From CBDDCQ01 sp965226285 (GTDB taxonomy: Bacteria > Bacteroidota > Bacteroidia > Flavobacteriales > Ichthyobacteriaceae), in contig CBDDCQ010000005.1 of NCBI GenBank assembly GCA_965226285.1, forward strand, positions 682,001 to 746,000: 64,000 nt of DNA, written 5' to 3'. Shown here piece by piece: positions 61,489 to 64,000 of the stretch. The translations under genes and the position numbers were made by a program. The notes under the pieces are model-generated. The model searched no databases. It saw only the letters and a list, made by a program, of their open reading frames with translations, and had not been told where the DNA came from. Within the stretch, counting starts at the first letter, position 1; each line of letters opens with the position of its first letter.

Positions 61489-63541
61489 AAACTTTAATTT
61501 TTACATCTTTAATAGCTGTAGTGTTGTCATCCGTGACAGTAATTTTTATTTTCCATACACCATTAGGATTATGCTTACCCAAATATAAGTTATACGCGTT
61601 AACAAATGTATCTTCTCCTTTATAAATCACTCCAAAGTACCTTCTTAAGGTGCATACTTCAAACTCTGTACCTGTAGGATCTTGTACTTTTAGCCCTATC
61701 CTAGTAGAATGTTCTTCATTGGATTCAAATTTCATAATCAACTGAATAGATTCTACAAAGTTTATATTACTGCCTTTGATAGATACTTCTATCTCTTTTT
61801 CTTCATTTTTTATAATAGGAATACGGCTTATACTATGAGTGTATTCTTCTACTTTTTGAGGAGGTAACAATGTCCATTTTTTTGCCATTTTCACCGCTGC
61901 ATAAGCATCTACTATTCCAAATCCCAACCACTTAGAATAAGCATATTTCTTAGAAGAATCAGTATAGGTGCTCCCCGTTTCATTCCACTTATAGGTATTT
62001 GGCAATTTTTCTCTACTCGCTGTTTCTGCTAAAATTAACTTTACATCTCTATAGGTAAGTAATGGATTGGCTTGCCTTATCAATGCCACTACACCTGAAA
62101 CTATAGGCGCAGCTGCAGAAGTACCCGAAAACCTATAATAGTTCCCTTTGGCATAACCACATTGTCCACTAACTCTATCAGTACGATCAGTAGTCAATAT
62201 ATCATCTACAAAAGCACTTATCCAGTGCTGTGCACCAAACACCGCAGCACCAAAAACCTTATTACCTTTTTTATCTACTCCTGCCACTGATATAACTCCC
62301 GGATGTGCTAGCTCCAAATTGCCTGATATATTATATAATACAGCATTACCTGCACTAAAAACATAACACAAACCTTTTCCATAAAAACCCTCTCTTATAC
62401 CTTTATCTATCCCGTCATGTAATTTTAATCCTTTTGAATCATAGGCTCCTCCTGTAGTACCCCAACTGCTATTATACACTGCTAACTCCCTCACATCTTC
62501 ACTTAACACTTCTGATAATTTATCATTGGGTAACATATCACCATCTCCATTAAAAACATTAAAGACATATATTCTAGCACTAGGAGCTATCCCTACAGTA
62601 CCTATATCATTATTTTTGGCAGCAATAATACCTGCTGCAGGCGTACCATGATTTTTTGTACAAGTATTTCCTAAACTACTATAATTTTTTACTAAGGCTA
62701 TATTGGATTTCAAATCAGGGTGATTGGCATCTACTAACTCATCTGATACTGCTACATTGACGCCTTGCCCCAAATAACCCAAATTCCAAACAGGCTCTAC
62801 ATTAATATCTAAACCAACTGTTCCGTTTCCTTGTCCTACATTTTTGAGATACCACTGGTCGTTATACATAGGGTCTTTTACTACAAAGGAACCTACCCTA
62901 CCTGATTTTACAAACTCTGTAGCATCAGATTTTACTTCTTTTCCCTTTTTATCGCCTTTTGTAAAATATACTCCTACACTTATTTTACTATCCAAATCTG
63001 CCCAATTTAATTCATAATTAATGCCATTCTCATCTGGTATGACCCTATTGTCTCTATACCATAAGATTACACGATTATATCCATCCGGTGCCGATTCAAC
63101 CGTTGCCGTAAGCGTTTTACCTACTACAGTCTCTCCAGATAAAGTAGGCTTTAAAGGTATAGGTATGGATTTATCTACATTATCCTTAATAGGAGCAGTG
63201 GCATCAGATTTTACTTCCTTTCCTTTTCTATTACCTTTTTTAAAATACACCCCTATACTTATTCTATTACCTACATCTACTGAACTCAATACATAGGTAG
63301 TTTCTATAACACCTGATACAACAGTACTATTCCTATACCATTGTATCACACGATCATATCCATCAGGTGCAGCTTCAACCGTTGCCGTAAGCGTTTTACC
63401 TACTATAGTCTCACCAGATAAAGTAGGTTTTGACGGTATAGGGTCATCATCTATTACGTCTATAGGGTCATTATCTTTACAGGAAAACAGCAACATCAAC
63501 AAAAAGACAATAGTAAATCTAATAACATTTATTTTGAACAT
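61478..63541 (-). CDS. S8 (subtilisin/kexin-like) serine protease lipoprotein, copy 2
   Basis: 687 residues, closely similar to copy 1 in the same order: lipobox Cys21, two Ig-like repeats, S8 domain with Asp267 (AVSDELVDANHPDL), His298 (KNHGTPAAG), Ser475 (FSGTSAAAPIVSG), and C-terminal P-like domain ending VYGH. The Ig-like repeats are almost identical between copies, the S8 domain loops vary more, which may mean the repeats were homogenised by gene conversion or the loops are under diversifying selection. Confidence 0.9.
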   Translation of the reverse strand: MFKINVIRFTIVFLLMLLFSCKDNDPIDVIDDDPIPSKPTLSGETIVGKTLTATVEAAPDGYDRVIQWYRNSTVVSGVIETTYVLSSVDVGNRISIGVYFKKGNRKGKEVKSDATAPIKDNVDKSIPIPLKPTLSGETVVGKTLTATVESAPDGYNRVILWYRDNRVIPDENGINYELNWADLDSKISVGVYFTKGDKKGKEVKSDATEFVKSGRVGSFVVKDPMYNDQWYLKNVGQGNGTVGLDINVEPVWNLGYLGQGVNVAVSDELVDANHPDLKSNIALVKNYSSLGNTCTKNHGTPAAGIIAAKNNDIGTVGIAPSARIYVFNVFNGDGDMLPNDKLSEVLSEDVRELAVYNSSWGTTGGAYDSKGLKLHDGIDKGIREGFYGKGLCYVFSAGNAVLYNISGNLELAHPGVISVAGVDKKGNKVFGAAVFGAQHWISAFVDDILTTDRTDRVSGQCGYAKGNYYRFSGTSAAAPIVSGVVALIRQANPLLTYRDVKLILAETASREKLPNTYKWNETGSTYTDSSKKYAYSKWLGFGIVDAYAAVKMAKKWTLLPPQKVEEYTHSISRIPIIKNEEKEIEVSIKGSNINFVESIQLIMKFESNEEHSTRIGLKVQDPTGTEFEVCTLRRYFGVIYKGEDTFVNAYNLYLGKHNPNGVWKIKITVTDDNTTAIKDVKIKVYGH

Positions 63542-63577
63542 AGCAGTATTATAGTATAGTTAAAAATTTAATTTATG

Positions 63578-63585
63578 CAAATTTA
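63578..63585 (-). promoter_or_regulatory. -7 box of S8 protease copy 2
   Basis: TAAATTTG on the minus strand in a block (63545-63715) that is clearly homologous to the region upstream of copy 1 (59470-59640). Confidence 0.45.
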
Positions 63586-63827
63586 TGCAAAATAATTCAT
63601 TAACTTGGTTTTTTTATACTTGAAACTTAGGATTTACTACATAAATCTCAAACTACTATTCCCAAACTCACCGATATGTTTAAGGAATGCTTAGTACCGT
63701 ATTGTGATGCCTCTACACAACTTTTTAAACTTAAATCAATGAAGTTACAAATTTAATGTTTTATTAATTAAGTTAGAGCAGTACAACTATGAATATAGTT
63801 TACTCAATATAGACTTAGTATAAAAAA

Positions 63828-64000
63828 TCAGTGTCCATAAACTCTGATTTTTACATCTTCAATATGAGTGGTGGATTTTTGAATAACTTTAATTTTCAGT
63901 TTCCAACGACCGTTGGGGGTGGTTTTGCCTAAATAAAGATTATATCCTGTTAGAAAAAGATTAATACCTTTTTCTAATACACCAAAAAATTGTCTTTCCC
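63828..64000 (-). CDS. S8 protease family, copy 3 (C-terminal end, cut by window edge)
   Basis: The last 57 codons match the P-like domain of copies 1 and 2: RQFFGVLEKGINLFLTGYNL, then YLGKTTPNGRWKLKIKVI and the final VYGH before TGA. The rest lies beyond the window. Confidence 0.85.
   Translation of the reverse strand, partial: ERQFFGVLEKGINLFLTGYNLYLGKTTPNGRWKLKIKVIQKSTTHIEDVKIRVYGH

Overview
This window looks like a chromosome segment of a low-GC member of Bacteroidota, most likely class Flavobacteriia. The grounds are the gldB-gldC gliding lipoprotein pair, DUF4290, a fused ResB/CcsA cytochrome c maturation protein, the gene order small membrane protein-mutL-rhomboid-rhomboid-EEP phosphatase-mfd, lipoprotein signals of the SCxx type, and many -7 boxes of the form TAnnTTTG. 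Two large glycosidases (GH20, GH92) and a family of secreted S8 proteases suggest a host-associated or protein/glycan-degrading life. A small-genome fish-pathogen lineage such as Ichthyobacterium is possible, but this is a guess and not shown by the sequence.

Layout. 1-1061 (minus): 5' part of nadA and atpC. 1325-4220 (plus): gldB, gldC, DUF493, SUI1-like factor, panB. 4227-4689: a MerR-like gene and tRNA-Phe on the minus strand, separated by a strong hairpin terminator. 4937-12301: a two-repeat DUF5018 lipoprotein, SCO protein, pta, valS. 12446-19809: a tight seven-gene plus-strand run, DUF4290-murA-GH20-sufC-sufD-sufS-DUF456, converging on tadA. 20375-21502: a GH5-like glycosidase.

21589-34221 is an accessory island and the most interesting part of the window. 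It consists of tandem integron-like arrays. Each array is built as: an L site (attC-like, with an inverted repeat), a Xer-like tyrosine recombinase gene, a conserved trailer holding a near-ideal promoter and an inverted repeat (attI-like), one or two cargo cassettes, and an L site again. Each cassette begins right after a G|TT crossover-like point. In the well-preserved ones the first 9-10 bases are the exact reverse complement of a box 60-200 bp before the cassette end, as in integron attC sites (R'/R''). The four recombinase copies are nearly identical, but only the second (24381-25217) is intact. The cargo is a Clp-fold serine protease, DUF4160/DUF2442, a PemK/MazF toxin-antitoxin pair, a DUF488-DUF488-dual-OB operon, a nuclease-like protein, and two copies of a broken bacteriocin-like lipoprotein with an intact small membrane protein.

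34319-45878 returns to core genes: a glycosyltransferase and a nine-gene operon (small membrane protein, mutL, two rhomboids, EEP phosphatase, mfd, methyltransferase, ZIP transporter, deoxynucleoside kinase). 46035-48317 is GH92. 48542-51473 is an McrBC restriction module between ~54-bp direct repeats and next to tRNA-Pro and tRNA-Arg. 51789-57162 holds dnaX, the ResB/CcsA fusion and a DJ-1/PfpI protein. 57414-64000 is a tandem family of three S8 protease lipoproteins (the third cut by the window edge) with a frameshifted coiled-coil gene between copies.
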